Of a DNA stretch of 64,000 nt, positions 1 to 8,862 are shown piece by piece. The notes under the pieces are model-generated. The model did no database searches. It worked only from the letters and a program-made list of their open reading frames with translations, and was not told the origin of the DNA. Source of the DNA: CAWCLK01 sp963796225 (GTDB lineage: Bacteria > Actinomycetota > Nitriliruptoria > Nitriliruptorales > Nitriliruptoraceae). The stretch spans positions 20,570 to 84,569 of the forward strand of contig CAWCLK010000055.1 of the NCBI GenBank assembly GCA_963796225.1. The letters run 5' to 3'. The position numbers were made by a program, and so were the translations under genes. Numbering within the stretch: the first letter of the stretch is position 1; every line of letters starts with the position of its first letter.

Positions 1-41
1 TCCGCTCGATCCTGCCAGCGGCGGGTGAGGAGGAGGCGCCG

Positions 42-470
42 ATGGAGACCTCATGGGCTGCGACTGCGCGGACGGCGGGGCGGTGGCTCCTGGGCGCCTT
101 CCTCGTGACCGCAGGGATCCTGCACCTCGGGCCGGCGCGGGACACGTTCCAGGCCCAGGTCCCGTCGTGGATGCCGCTGGACGTCGACCTCGTCGTGATC
201 GTCTCCGGGCTGGTGGAGATCGGGCTGGGCCTTGCGCTCCTGGTCGTCCGCCGACATCGCCACCTGGTCGGCTGGGTCGTCGCGGCCTTCTTCGTGGCCG
301 TGTTCCCCGGCAACGTCGCGCAGTACGTCGAGGGCGTCGACGCCTTCGGGCTGGACACCGACCGGGCGCGGCTGGTGCGGCTGTTCTTCCAGCCGGTCCT
401 GATCGCCTGGGCGCTGTGGGCCACGGGCGGGTGGCGTGCCTGGTGCCGCCGCGGCGCCCCGAGGGGTTGA
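42..470 (+). CDS. DoxX-like small integral membrane protein
   Basis: 142 residues with four hydrophobic segments (about 12-30, 47-68, 72-92, 108-128). The loop GNVAQYVEGVDAFGLD followed by an RLFFQP(V/L) segment is typical of actinobacterial DoxX/MauE-like membrane proteins; their biochemical role is mostly unknown. The ATG at 42 has a strong purine-rich ribosome site (GAGGAGGAG) just upstream. The gene that should precede it lies off the window. Family assignment comes from the TM pattern and the loop motif; no catalytic residues are expected. Confidence 0.75.
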   Translation: METSWAATARTAGRWLLGAFLVTAGILHLGPARDTFQAQVPSWMPLDVDLVVIVSGLVEIGLGLALLVVRRHRHLVGWVVAAFFVAVFPGNVAQYVEGVDAFGLDTDRARLVRLFFQPVLIAWALWATGGWRAWCRRGAPRG

Positions 471-663
471 CGGCATCTCGATCGTGGCGGTGGCGGGGCA
501 CACCCATGCTCCGGGCGAGGGGCATGGCTGACCTGCGGGGGCCCCGGTCGGGGGCGGTGTGCCGGCCGTTGGGCCGCCGCGCACCACGGCGCCCGCCCGC
601 CCCGTTGTCGACGGCACGTCCGAGGCGGAGGCTCGACGGCAGGAGCGGATGAGAGGACGCGCC

Positions 664-1023
664 ATGGACAAGTTCGCCGTCAGCGTGATGCCCGTCGCGG
701 ACGTGGAAGGCTGGAAGACCTTCTGTCGCGAAGCGGCCGAGGGTGAGCGGGCGCAGGAGCACCGCGACTTCCTCCGCCGCGGCGGCGTGACCGCCGAGCA
801 CATCTTCCACCTGCCCTCGCCCATGGGCGACCTCATGGTGCTGGTGCACGAGGGCGTGGACCAGGAGGGCCAGGCCGCGTTGCTGGCCGGACCCATGGTC
901 GACCCCCAGAGCGACCACGAGCGCTACCTGCGGGACACGGTCATCACGAAGTTCCACGGGGTCGACCCCGCCACGGCCGGCGACCAGCCGCTGCCGACGC
1001 GGGTGACCGAGATTCACGTCTGA
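664..1023 (+). CDS. Conserved hypothetical protein, 119 aa
   Basis: The frame is open further upstream, but the first well placed start is ATG 664 behind a GAGAGGA ribosome site. The 119-residue product is soluble and acidic, with no signal or TM segment. It begins with a beta-strand-like run (KFAVSVMPVADVEGWKTF), has a middle HLPSPMGDLMVLVHEG strand and ends in a polar tail. The alternation resembles small alpha/beta-barrel (dimeric ferredoxin-like, EthD/ABM-type) proteins, but I do not recognise the family. It stands alone, 193 bp after the DoxX-like gene. Confidence 0.6.
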   Translation: MDKFAVSVMPVADVEGWKTFCREAAEGERAQEHRDFLRRGGVTAEHIFHLPSPMGDLMVLVHEGVDQEGQAALLAGPMVDPQSDHERYLRDTVITKFHGVDPATAGDQPLPTRVTEIHV

Positions 1024-1123
1024 GCGCGGCACCTCCGCGACGGCCCGCGCACCTGGGCGTGCCGTGGATGCGAAACCGGGGATGGCCGCGATCCTCGATG
1101 CCTACCTCAACGCGCCCGACGGA

Positions 1124-1576
1124 TCAGCGCAGGGCTGATCGCACGGTGGTCGGGCAGGCGTCCACGTTCCGCAGCCTGGCACGCAGCGCGATGCTGAGCA
1201 GGACGACCGCCCCGACGGCCAGCAGCGGCTGCAGCGGGGCGAACCACGTCATCGCGCCCGAGGTGCCGAGGGCCAGGACGACGAGCTTGTTGCAGACCGG
1301 GCACCCGATGGCGAGGTAGCCGAGGACGCCGCCGATGCCGCCGCGGCGGACCGAGCGGTCCGTGCCGGCCTCGACCGGTCGGCGGACGTAGGTGGCGGCG
1401 AGCAGCCCGGTGAGCACGGCGGTGAGCGCCCAGACGGGGCGGCTCCACCAGGTCGCGGGGACCATCCGCGAGAACCACGGGTTCGCGATCATCTCCGTCG
1501 GCAGCCCCGTCACCAGGGCCGTGGCCAGGCCGGCGCCGACGGCGGCGCTCCACGTGCGCGCGCCCCAGGACCTCAC
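1124..1576 (-). CDS. Integral membrane protein with conserved GCPVCNK motif
   Basis: 150 residues, four predicted membrane segments. A Cys-Pro-Val-Cys pair (C92, C95) sits in the motif GCPVCNKLVVLALG at the cytoplasmic or luminal edge of the third segment. Small actinobacterial membrane proteins with this GCPxCN motif are known only as hypothetical proteins; the CxxC could be redox active or bind metal (inference). The start is GTG 1576, supported by a GAGGAGA ribosome site six bases upstream. The next gene upstream on the same strand begins at 1970. Confidence 0.7.
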   Translation of the reverse strand: MRSWGARTWSAAVGAGLATALVTGLPTEMIANPWFSRMVPATWWSRPVWALTAVLTGLLAATYVRRPVEAGTDRSVRRGGIGGVLGYLAIGCPVCNKLVVLALGTSGAMTWFAPLQPLLAVGAVVLLSIALRARLRNVDACPTTVRSALR

Positions 1577-1628
1577 GACGTCTCCTCGCCGAATGTACGG
1601 ACATTGCGGGAGGGTAGCCCCTCACCGG

Positions 1629-1970
1629 TCAGGCGACGACCGGCGGGTCCTCGTCCCGGGGCGGGGCGGGGATGGCGCCGGAGTCGATCAGCACGCGCGT
1701 GGCATCGCGGGCCGCGCCGATGGTCCGCCGGGCGAGCTGGAGCAGCTCGCCGGCGTCGACCTCGAGCTGGGCGACCCCGTCGCGCTGGGCCTGGACACCC
1801 GTGGCCGCCGCGACGCGCGGGTAGACCTCCCAGTCGGCCATCGTGGGCAGGATGCGGGAGCGGTCGAGGCCACGCTCGCGCGCGTACTGCGCCAGCTCGG
1901 TCGCGGCGGCCTCCGCCTCCCACGGCCAGATCTCGGGTACCGGGTTCGCCCCGGCCAGCACGATCCGCAC
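1629..1970 (-). CDS. Conserved hypothetical protein, 113 aa
   Basis: The reading frame is open far upstream, but protein-like composition begins at GTG 1970 (VRIVLAGANPVPEIW...), which has a GAAGG ribosome site eight bases upstream. The product is a soluble helical protein with no signal. Its last 90 residues look like one helical bundle (QARDGVAQLEV, ELLQLARRTIGAARDATRVLID). I do not recognise the family. It precedes the GCPVCNK membrane protein by about 50 bp and may be co-transcribed with it. Confidence 0.5.
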   Translation of the reverse strand: MRIVLAGANPVPEIWPWEAEAAATELAQYARERGLDRSRILPTMADWEVYPRVAAATGVQAQRDGVAQLEVDAGELLQLARRTIGAARDATRVLIDSGAIPAPPRDEDPPVVA

Positions 1971-2184
1971 GTCGGGCAACCTTCGGGGTGGCCGGGACGA
2001 TGGCGGCCGATTCGGTCGGCGGAGCCGGCGTTTCGAGGCGTCAGAACGGGAAGAGGGGCGTCGATGCCCATTCCGGAGCGGAGCCCATCGGCCGCGAGCG
2101 TCGGCGTTCGACCCTCGCCGGTGACAGGGCATCGGACGCACCATCACAGCAGTGTCAGGACTGCCGTGCTGCACGGGGGTCGCG

Positions 2185-3930
2185 ATGTTCAGGTTGTCTC
2201 TCCGACGGACGTCTCTCCTCGGCCTGCTCGCTCTCGTCACCGGTGGGGGAACGCTGGCCCTGGTGGCCGGGCCGGCCACCGCCGACGAGGAGGCGGGGCC
2301 CGAGGTGGCCGCCCTCGCGATCGTGGTGGACGTCGCCAACGACGCCAACGGTGACGGCACCTTCTCCGATGGCGAGCCCGTGCCGGGGGCGTCCGCGCCG
2401 GTGACCTTCCGCATCACCGTCGTCAACGAGTCCGAGGTCGCGGTCACGGTCACCGACGCCGTGGACGCGATGGACGCCACGACGATCGATCTCCTCCAGC
2501 AGGCGTACTGCCCCGGACTTGCGCAGGAGCTGGCGCCCGGCGTGTCCGTCTCGTGCACCTTCACGCTGGACCGCTACCTGCGCACCCACGCGCTGCCCCC
2601 GCGTGACCAGCTCGTCAACGTGGTGGAGGTCACCGCTGCCCACGACGGCACGACGGTCACCGCGACGGACGACTCGATGGTCGTCAACCCGAACGCCGGC
2701 CTCGTCGCGGTCGAGCTCGCGCTGACCAACGACGCCGACGGTGACGGCGACTTCACGGCCGCGGAACAGGCCGTGACTGCGGGTCGCGACGTGCCGTTCC
2801 GCGTCACGGTCAGCAACGCCTCGCCGGGCACGACGACGCTGGGTCACCTGACCGCGACGTGGGACGGACAGGACGAACCTCGCAACCTGTTCGCTCTCTG
2901 CCCCACCCTGGAGGGCATGGCCCTCCGCGGCGTCGGCGATGGGCACGACGTGGGGGAGGACGGCGGCGACGAGGACGGGCACGACGACGGGCACGACGAC
3001 GGGGACCAGAGCGGCCCCCGGCCGTCGTCGGTCACCTGTGAGCTGGCCCTGGTGGGGCACTCGCCCGCGGCGGGGTCGACGCGGACGACGACGGTCAGCG
3101 CCACACTGGCCAAGCAGCACTCCCCGGCGGTGACCGCGACGGCGACCGCGACGTCCATGGTGTCGACCCCGGCGCCGGTCGGGGTGCCGCGTCGGGCTGA
3201 CGTGACCCTCGCCGTGCGCGTCGGCCCGTTGGCGGGGCCCTACGCGGACCATGACGTGGCGCCCGGCCTGGACGTGCCCGTCCCTGCCAGTGGCGCGGAG
3301 GTCGCGTTCGAGCTCGAGGTCGTCAACACGGGCGAGACCACGCTGACCGGGATCGTCATCGAGGACGAGGCGCTCGACGCGGGGACCTGCCCCGTCCCGA
3401 GTCTCCTTCGCGTCGGTGATTCCTTCCGCTGCCTGGTGGGCCCGGCGGCAGTCGACGTCGGCCAGCACGTGCACGAGGCCACGGTTCGGGCCCTCGGCCA
3501 TGGCCAGCTGGTCACGGACGACGATGCGGCGTGGTACCTGGGAGTTGCCACGGAGGCTCCCGTGGTCGAGGAGCCCGTGGTCCACGACCCGGGCACCAGC
3601 GACCCGGTCGCGGAGGAACCCGAGACCGAGGCGCCCGACACGGACGCCCCGTCACCCGGGACCCCGGGTGAGGACTCGGTCGGGGTGCTGCCGGACGCCG
3701 CGGAGCCGACCGGGAGCGCACCGCGGCCCACGCCTGTCGGAACGACGACGCCGGCTTCCGTCGCACTGCCCCGCACAGGCGCAGATGCCATTCGTCTCGT
3801 CGGTGCCGGCATGGGCGCCCTGCTGGGCGGCTTCCTGCTGCTCGGTGCGGCGCACGGGCGGACGTCCGGTTCGCGACGCCGAGTCCCTGACGACGCGACT
3901 GACGCGCACCACGACCCCACGACCACATGA
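2185..3930 (+). CDS. Secreted repeat protein with LPxTG-like wall anchor
   Basis: 581 residues from ATG 2185. The N-terminal signal peptide (RRTSLLGLLALVTGG) is followed by at least three DUF11-like Ig-fold repeats. Two of these open with an EF-hand/dockerin-like calcium loop (DANGDGTFSDGE near residue 48 and DADGDGDFTAAEQ further on). A His/Asp-rich insert (GDGHDVGEDGGDEDGHDDG) may bind metal. After a Pro/Glu/Thr-rich wall-spanning stretch comes LPRTG at about 528, a hydrophobic segment and an Arg-rich tail: a sortase signal close to LPxTG. No sortase gene is in the window. It lies 40 bp upstream of the SLH protein, so both are probably envelope proteins made together. Confidence 0.75.
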   Translation: MFRLSLRRTSLLGLLALVTGGGTLALVAGPATADEEAGPEVAALAIVVDVANDANGDGTFSDGEPVPGASAPVTFRITVVNESEVAVTVTDAVDAMDATTIDLLQQAYCPGLAQELAPGVSVSCTFTLDRYLRTHALPPRDQLVNVVEVTAAHDGTTVTATDDSMVVNPNAGLVAVELALTNDADGDGDFTAAEQAVTAGRDVPFRVTVSNASPGTTTLGHLTATWDGQDEPRNLFALCPTLEGMALRGVGDGHDVGEDGGDEDGHDDGHDDGDQSGPRPSSVTCELALVGHSPAAGSTRTTTVSATLAKQHSPAVTATATATSMVSTPAPVGVPRRADVTLAVRVGPLAGPYADHDVAPGLDVPVPASGAEVAFELEVVNTGETTLTGIVIEDEALDAGTCPVPSLLRVGDSFRCLVGPAAVDVGQHVHEATVRALGHGQLVTDDDAAWYLGVATEAPVVEEPVVHDPGTSDPVAEEPETEAPDTDAPSPGTPGEDSVGVLPDAAEPTGSAPRPTPVGTTTPASVALPRTGADAIRLVGAGMGALLGGFLLLGAAHGRTSGSRRRVPDDATDAHHDPTTT

Positions 3931-3970
3931 ACTTCCCCGTAGCTCGGGGAGCTCGAGAAGGAGAACGGCG

Positions 3971-5530
3971 ATGCGATCGGACTCGGGCCCGGGGAGGACG
4001 ACGGTCCGCCGCGTCCTCCTGACGGTGATGGTCCTGCTGCTCACCCTGCCGGCCATGTCTTCCGCCGCACCCGGCGACGGGTACGGCGGTGGTGGGGGCG
4101 GCGGGGGCAGTGGTGGTGGCGAGCCGGAGGACACGACCGGTTCGGTGTACTCCGACCTGGTGATCAACCTGCGAGACGCCAACGGCGCACCGGTGCTGAA
4201 GAAGTACGACGTACCGGCGACGGAGGAGGCCGAGGCGACCACCGAGTACTGCGTCCAGCCGGTGTCCTACGACCCGGTGCCCGGCCTGACGTCGCAGCCG
4301 AACCTCGTCGACGGACGGTCGGTCTGGGTCCTGCCGCTGCAGGGCGAGTGGATCGCCAACCCGCCCGACCCGCTCCCGGTCGCCGAGATCGAGGCCTGCG
4401 ACCCGTGGCCGCAGTACGCCATGTACGTCTCGGAGGTCGAGCTGGAGCGGCTGAACCTCGCCCGCACCGACGAGCGGGTGCTCGAGCAGAAGGTGGCCGA
4501 CGTGCAGGAGAAGCTGTTCCTGGCCGACGCCATCACCCTGGGCATGACCGGGCGCATCCGCCTCGACGACAAGGAGATCGACGCCTCGCCCGAGAACCAG
4601 GCCATCTACGGGCAGCTGATGCTGACCGGCACCATTCCCGGTCTCCCGGAGACTGGCACGACCGTGACGGGGCCACCGGCCGAGATCGGGCCACCCGCTG
4701 AGGTCGGACCACCCGACACCACACCGAACACCCGCTTCGACGCGTGGGAGCTGGCGGCGATGACCATCGGTGCGGCGGCGAGCAAGGGCACGCCACTCAC
4801 CATCGACGCCATCGAGTACTACAACCGCGTCATCGGCTTCCCCCCACCCGCCGATTCCGGCGCTGACTACCTGTCACCCTGGTTGGCGGTTGGCGGGCCG
4901 GACTTCGTGCGGTCCGCTGATCCCGACGATTCGACGGTCGAGCTCGCGGGCAGCGAGCGGTTCGTCGACTACCACGGCTTCCACTACAACCGGTCCCAGA
5001 CCTTCGGCGGCAGTGTCACGTGGCTGGACGTCCCGAGCCTGCAGTGGAAGGTGAGCAGGATCACCGACGTGGTGCCGTTCACCAACCTGTCGGGCTTCGA
5101 CGAGATCGGCAACCAGACGCTGACGGGCGTGACCGCGTTCGCCCAGCTCGCCGACGACGTCCGTGCACTGTCCAACTTCGTCCCGGACAACACGTTCATC
5201 CCCGGGTTCTTCATGGACTCGCCCGGCATGGACACGACCGAGGAGCAGCGGGCGGCGATCACCAACCCTGCGGTTGACCTCGGCACGCTGCCGGAGAACG
5301 TCTTCCAGACGTTCCCGTTCCAGGTGACGCTGTCGCTGCTGAACCCCTGGGGTGGCACCGACCTCGTGACCGGCGACTACTGGGGCGGCAGCCCCATCGC
5401 CGACGCCCGTCTGCGGATCACCGTCGACGCCGACGAGCCGTTCACCGACGTGCGACGTCAGCGCGATGTCCGTCGCGACGGCCACGGAGCCGTCGCAGCC
5501 GGTCCCGTTCACCGTGAACGAGGCGGGTGA
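3971..5530 (+). CDS. SLH-domain envelope protein, N-terminal part (frameshifted)
   Basis: Starts at ATG 3971 behind AAGGAG (3958-3963). A signal peptide (RRVLLTVMVLLLTLPAMSSAA) is followed by a Gly-rich linker and about 450 residues of extracellular sequence with no recognised domain. The protein-like reading breaks at about 5452: the written frame continues with Arg-rich nonsense to a stop at 5530, while the next frame continues a sensible Ig-like sequence into the SLH domains. Removing one G at 5452 joins the two parts as ...FTDVDVSAMSVATATEP.... Read through, the protein would be about 1037 residues, secreted and bound to the cell wall. Confidence 0.7.
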   Translation: MRSDSGPGRTTVRRVLLTVMVLLLTLPAMSSAAPGDGYGGGGGGGGSGGGEPEDTTGSVYSDLVINLRDANGAPVLKKYDVPATEEAEATTEYCVQPVSYDPVPGLTSQPNLVDGRSVWVLPLQGEWIANPPDPLPVAEIEACDPWPQYAMYVSEVELERLNLARTDERVLEQKVADVQEKLFLADAITLGMTGRIRLDDKEIDASPENQAIYGQLMLTGTIPGLPETGTTVTGPPAEIGPPAEVGPPDTTPNTRFDAWELAAMTIGAAASKGTPLTIDAIEYYNRVIGFPPPADSGADYLSPWLAVGGPDFVRSADPDDSTVELAGSERFVDYHGFHYNRSQTFGGSVTWLDVPSLQWKVSRITDVVPFTNLSGFDEIGNQTLTGVTAFAQLADDVRALSNFVPDNTFIPGFFMDSPGMDTTEEQRAAITNPAVDLGTLPENVFQTFPFQVTLSLLNPWGGTDLVTGDYWGGSPIADARLRITVDADEPFTDVRRQRDVRRDGHGAVAAGPVHRERGG

Positions 5531-7085
5531 CCTCGTGGGATGGTGGGGGCCGGCGACCGGCTTCCCCGTGCCGGCCGGCTACAACGTCTCGACCACGTTC
5601 GACGTCACGGTCGCCGACGAGGCGCCAACCGGTGCGTACGGGATCACGCTGGAGCTCGTGACGGCCAGCGCCCCGGACACCGTGCTCGCCGCGGAGACCG
5701 GGTCGATCAACGTGATCGCCGACGTTCCCACGGTCATCTGGGGCGCACCGCTCCCGAAGCTGGCGACGCAGGCCAACGTCATGGAGCTCCCGGTGCAGGT
5801 GTACTCGCCAGCGACCGGCTCCGGCGTGCTCGACCTGACCATCGCGGGGCCGGGCGACGATCCGACCACCGACGAGGTCGAGTCGCTCGTCGCCGAGGAC
5901 GTGACGGTCTACGGCAGCGACGGCACCGCGGTCCTCCCCCTGGCCCTGCAGCTCGTCGGTGAGGACCTGGTCGGGGCATGGGACATGACACTCGCCCCCG
6001 GGTACAACCCCCTGACCTGGTTCGTCACGATCGCCGCCGGTGCACCGGTGGGCAACTACAGCTTCGACGTGACCCTGCGGGACGGCAACGTCCTCGAGAC
6101 CCTCGTGGTCGCCGTCGAGGCGCCAGCCACCCACGGGGAGCAGCCCGGCGACTTCACGATCACCGTCACCCCGGTCGACGATCTCGGCTCGGACGCCGCG
6201 TTCGAACTCGCCGCGGAGGGCGACACCAGTGGCGTGATCTTCCAGTGCAAGCTCGAGAAGGATGGCGAGCTCTGGCTGGAGCACGGCGACGAGGTGGTGG
6301 AGGAGTGGGCGGCCTGCCAGTCGCCCAAGGAGTACTCGGGTCTGCCGGAGGGCGAGTACGAGTTCTTCGCACGAGGGAAGCGGGGCGAGGTCTTCTCGCC
6401 CATCGTGTCGCTGACCTGGACCGTCGTCGCCACGGACCCCGGCACCGGCGGGGGTACCGGCGGTGGCACCGGCGGAGGAACGGGCGGCGGCAGCGGTGAG
6501 GAGCCGGGGACCGACCCCGGTGACGAGACCGGTGTCGACCCGGACGTCCGCCGCTTCACCGACCTCGCGGGCAACGTGCATGCCGACAACATCGAGGCGA
6601 TCGCCGCCGCGGGGATCACCCTCGGGTGCAGCGCGGACGGGACGACCTACTGCCCACGCGGCACCGTGACGCGTGGACAGATGGCCGCGTTCCTGGCCCG
6701 TGCGCTCGACCTCCCCGACGCCGACGAGGACTACTTCGTCGACGACGAGGGGTCGGCCTTCGAGGCGGACATCAACGCCCTCGCGGCGGCCGGCATCACC
6801 CGGGGCGCAGATGCGACCGGGACCGAGTTCCGCGGGTCGGAGCAGGTCACGCGCGGCCAGATGGCGGCGTTCCTCAACCGGGCGTTCCAGTACGCCTCGG
6901 CGGTCAGTGACCACTTCGTGGACGACGAGGGGTCGGCCTTCGAGGCGGACATCAACGCCATCGCCGAAGCGGGGATCACCCTGGGTGTGAACCCGCCGGC
7001 CAACGACCGGTACGCCCCGGACCGCCCCGTCGCTCGGGACGAGATGGCCTCGTTCCTGGCGCGGGCGCTCGGCCTCGATGGCTGA
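5466..7085 (+). CDS. SLH-domain envelope protein, C-terminal part
   Basis: This frame carries the second half of the gene beginning at 3971. It has Ig-like strands, then a Gly/Thr linker (GTGGGTGGGTGGGSG), then three S-layer homology domains in the last 180 residues. Each SLH has the pattern F.D......I..AGIT.G...... .P...VTR.QMAAFL.RAL, repeated with near-identical segments (FVDDEGSAFEADINA occurs twice). SLH domains bind secondary cell-wall polymers, so the product is surface anchored. An internal ATG exists at 5466 but lacks a ribosome site, so independent translation is unlikely. Confidence 0.75.
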   Translation: MSVATATEPSQPVPFTVNEAGDLVGWWGPATGFPVPAGYNVSTTFDVTVADEAPTGAYGITLELVTASAPDTVLAAETGSINVIADVPTVIWGAPLPKLATQANVMELPVQVYSPATGSGVLDLTIAGPGDDPTTDEVESLVAEDVTVYGSDGTAVLPLALQLVGEDLVGAWDMTLAPGYNPLTWFVTIAAGAPVGNYSFDVTLRDGNVLETLVVAVEAPATHGEQPGDFTITVTPVDDLGSDAAFELAAEGDTSGVIFQCKLEKDGELWLEHGDEVVEEWAACQSPKEYSGLPEGEYEFFARGKRGEVFSPIVSLTWTVVATDPGTGGGTGGGTGGGTGGGSGEEPGTDPGDETGVDPDVRRFTDLAGNVHADNIEAIAAAGITLGCSADGTTYCPRGTVTRGQMAAFLARALDLPDADEDYFVDDEGSAFEADINALAAAGITRGADATGTEFRGSEQVTRGQMAAFLNRAFQYASAVSDHFVDDEGSAFEADINAIAEAGITLGVNPPANDRYAPDRPVARDEMASFLARALGLDG

Positions 7086-7107
7086 GCGGTCACGTGGCAC
7101 CACCACC

Positions 7108-7135
7108 GAGCGGCCCCCGGCAACGGGGGCCGCTC
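7108..7135. terminator. Strong hairpin between convergent genes
   Basis: A perfect 12-bp stem (GAGCGGCCCCCG / CGGGGGCCGCTC) with a GCAA tetraloop lies 23 bp after the SLH gene stop and 40 bp before the stop of the opposite-strand regulator. There is no T-tract on either side, but the position suggests a bidirectional terminator. Confidence 0.75.
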
Positions 7136-7174
7136 CATGCGTCCGGCGTCCTGCGTGGTCCGACGGGGTGCGGG

Positions 7175-7876
7175 TCACGCGTCCTGGGGATTGGTCGCCG
7201 CAGGGACCGGCCGCAGCGAGACCACGCAAGGCGTCCCGGGGTCGCTCGGGGCCACGTCGAAGCCCGCCATCTCGACCTCGGCTCCGAGGCTCGTGAGCGC
7301 ACCGCGGACCAGCCCGAGGTGCAGCCCACAGCCAACGGACGGATGGGCACGGGTGAGCTGTTCGAACGGGCAGCGCCCGAGCTCGATGGCGGTCCCATCG
7401 TCGACCACGCGGCTCGGCTGGTACCCGAGTCCGTCCAGCAGGTCGAACAGTCGCCTGATCGCTTCGTCGCGTCCCGTGTGGCTGAGCGGCGGGGCGTTCA
7501 CCAGGTGCTGGCCCCACGCACTGCCGAGCTCCATGGCGGTCTCCCGCGCATCACCCACCGAGGTCTCCAGCCAGCGGGCCAGGGACTCGGCGACGAAGCG
7601 GTAGCCGACGCAGACCGGCATTCCCTCGCCGGGGGACGTGGTGGCTCGGTACAGCACGCGAGGGCGTCCGGGGTCCTCCCGGTGCTCGGCGACGGGCTCC
7701 ACGAGCCCGGATGCCTCCAGGCCCTGCAGGTGTCGTCGGACGGTGCTGAGGTGCAACCCCAGTCGACCCGCGAGGAGTGCCGGGTGGAGGGGCACGGTGC
7801 TGGAGCGGAGCTCCGCGAGGATCCTGTCCCGACCCTGTGGCTTCGTGGTCCCCGTCCCGGCGACGGTGACGTCCAT
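7175..7876 (-). CDS. ArsR-like transcriptional regulator (COG2345 type)
   Basis: 233 residues from ATG 7876. An N-terminal winged helix-turn-helix (about 15-75: ILAELRSSTVPLHPALLAGR, then LSTVRRHLQGLEASGLVE) is followed by a ligand or metal domain with the family signature GRCPFEQLTRAHPSVGCGLH. COG2345 regulators, which include the iron-sulfur repressor SufR, keep Cys and His at these positions; only part of a SufR cluster site is present, so a bound metal or cluster is possible but unproven. Frame extends to 7999, but ATG 7876 begins the conserved part. It stands alone; its target may be the adjacent gene or its own promoter. Confidence 0.75.
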   Translation of the reverse strand: MDVTVAGTGTTKPQGRDRILAELRSSTVPLHPALLAGRLGLHLSTVRRHLQGLEASGLVEPVAEHREDPGRPRVLYRATTSPGEGMPVCVGYRFVAESLARWLETSVGDARETAMELGSAWGQHLVNAPPLSHTGRDEAIRRLFDLLDGLGYQPSRVVDDGTAIELGRCPFEQLTRAHPSVGCGLHLGLVRGALTSLGAEVEMAGFDVAPSDPGTPCVVSLRPVPAATNPQDA

Positions 7877-8014
7877 CTGGGGGCACCTGACGTCGAGTCG
7901 TCGTGATCGAACCACGGGTGCCTGGGGCGGGGCAGGGCCGAAATGCCCGTCGCGGGCGCGTCGAACGACCCACAGGGGGACGACACCACCTCGCCCCATC
8001 GTTCCCGGGACGTC

Positions 8015-8587
8015 CTAGTGCCGGATCCCGTCGATGATCAGCAGGATGCCGAACAGCACGAACAGGCCGGTCGCGATGATCCGCACGGTGCGCTCGGGCA
8101 GCCGCTTGCCCATCTGCGCTCCCACCACGATCGCCAGTGCATCGGCGGCCACCATGCCCACCGTCGAGCCGGCCCAGGTCCCGATCACCTCGTAGCGGGT
8201 CGCCAGCGTGATCGTGGCCAGCATCGTCTTGTCACCGAGTTCGGCGACGAAGAACGCGACACCGGCGGCGACCAGCGCCGAGCGGCCACCGATCCGTGCC
8301 CGTTCCTCGTCCGCATCGGTCAGCTCGTCGCCGCGCCAGGTCCAGACGGCGAACACGAGGAACGCCAGGCCGGCGGCGAGGTTGATCCACCCGGTGGGCA
8401 ACGCCCCGGCCACGCTCACGCCCAGCACCACCGACAGCGCGTGGACCAGCGCGGTCGAGATGGTGATGCCCGCCAGGACCGGCCAGGGCCGGTAGCGGGA
8501 GGCGAAGGCCATCGCCATGAGCTGGCTCTTGTCGCCCAGCTCCGCGACGAAGATGATGCCAGTACTGACCCAGAACGCTTCCAACAT
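8015..8587 (-). CDS. GDT1/TMEM165 (UPF0016) family manganese exporter
   Basis: 190 residues, six TM segments in two inverted repeats. Each repeat has the hallmark acidic motif: VAELGDKSQ (about 14-22) and VAELGDKTM (about 112-120). UPF0016 proteins move Mn2+ (and Ca2+ in eukaryotes) across the membrane; bacterial members such as MneA protect against manganese excess. The upstream leader on the same strand is a manganese riboswitch (8623-8756), which supports an Mn2+-export role directly. Start is ATG 8587. The family call is very secure; the transported ion is inferred from the family plus the riboswitch. Confidence 0.92.
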   Translation of the reverse strand: MLEAFWVSTGIIFVAELGDKSQLMAMAFASRYRPWPVLAGITISTALVHALSVVLGVSVAGALPTGWINLAAGLAFLVFAVWTWRGDELTDADEERARIGGRSALVAAGVAFFVAELGDKTMLATITLATRYEVIGTWAGSTVGMVAADALAIVVGAQMGKRLPERTVRIIATGLFVLFGILLIIDGIRH

Positions 8588-8622
8588 CGCAAGTCCGTTC
8601 GCCGGGTCCAGACGCGAGCGCG

Positions 8623-8756
8623 CTCCGACCCGGCAGTCGAGTGCCGTGGTCGGAGGTCTCGCCCATCCACACCGCCGAAGCGGCGTCGGACCCAGGGACC
8701 GGACGCGTGCGCGTCAGTATGTCGATCACCTGACGGGGGGCTACTCCCCTCCAGCC
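8623..8756 (-). promoter_or_regulatory. yybP-ykoY manganese riboswitch with expression platform
   Basis: Read on the minus strand, the leader has the three conserved aptamer strings of the yybP-ykoY (Mn2+) class: GGGGAGTAGC (8741-8750), CGACATACTGACG (8712-8724) and GGGCGAGACC (8655-8664). A basal P1 helix can form between 8749-8756 and 8648-8655 with one mismatch. The P1 3' strand is also perfectly complementary to 8623-8631 (CTCCGACC with GGGTCGGAG), giving a mutually exclusive hairpin about 40 bases before the GDT1 start codon. Mn2+ binding would stabilise P1 and break the downstream hairpin, turning the exporter on. Only the extreme aptamer ends are uncertain. Confidence 0.88.
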
Positions 8757-8862
8757 GCGCACGGTAGCGCAGGAGCCGTGATCGCCGCTACGAAGCCGTG
8801 GTGGTGCGCCCGTGGTCATCCTGCTGATTCCCGGACGCGGCGGCCTTCGCTGGGTGCGCTCA

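Noticed and set aside
5466..7085. Independent gene starting at ATG 5466
   Set aside because: No ribosome site or signal peptide; it continues the upstream secreted protein in a shifted frame.
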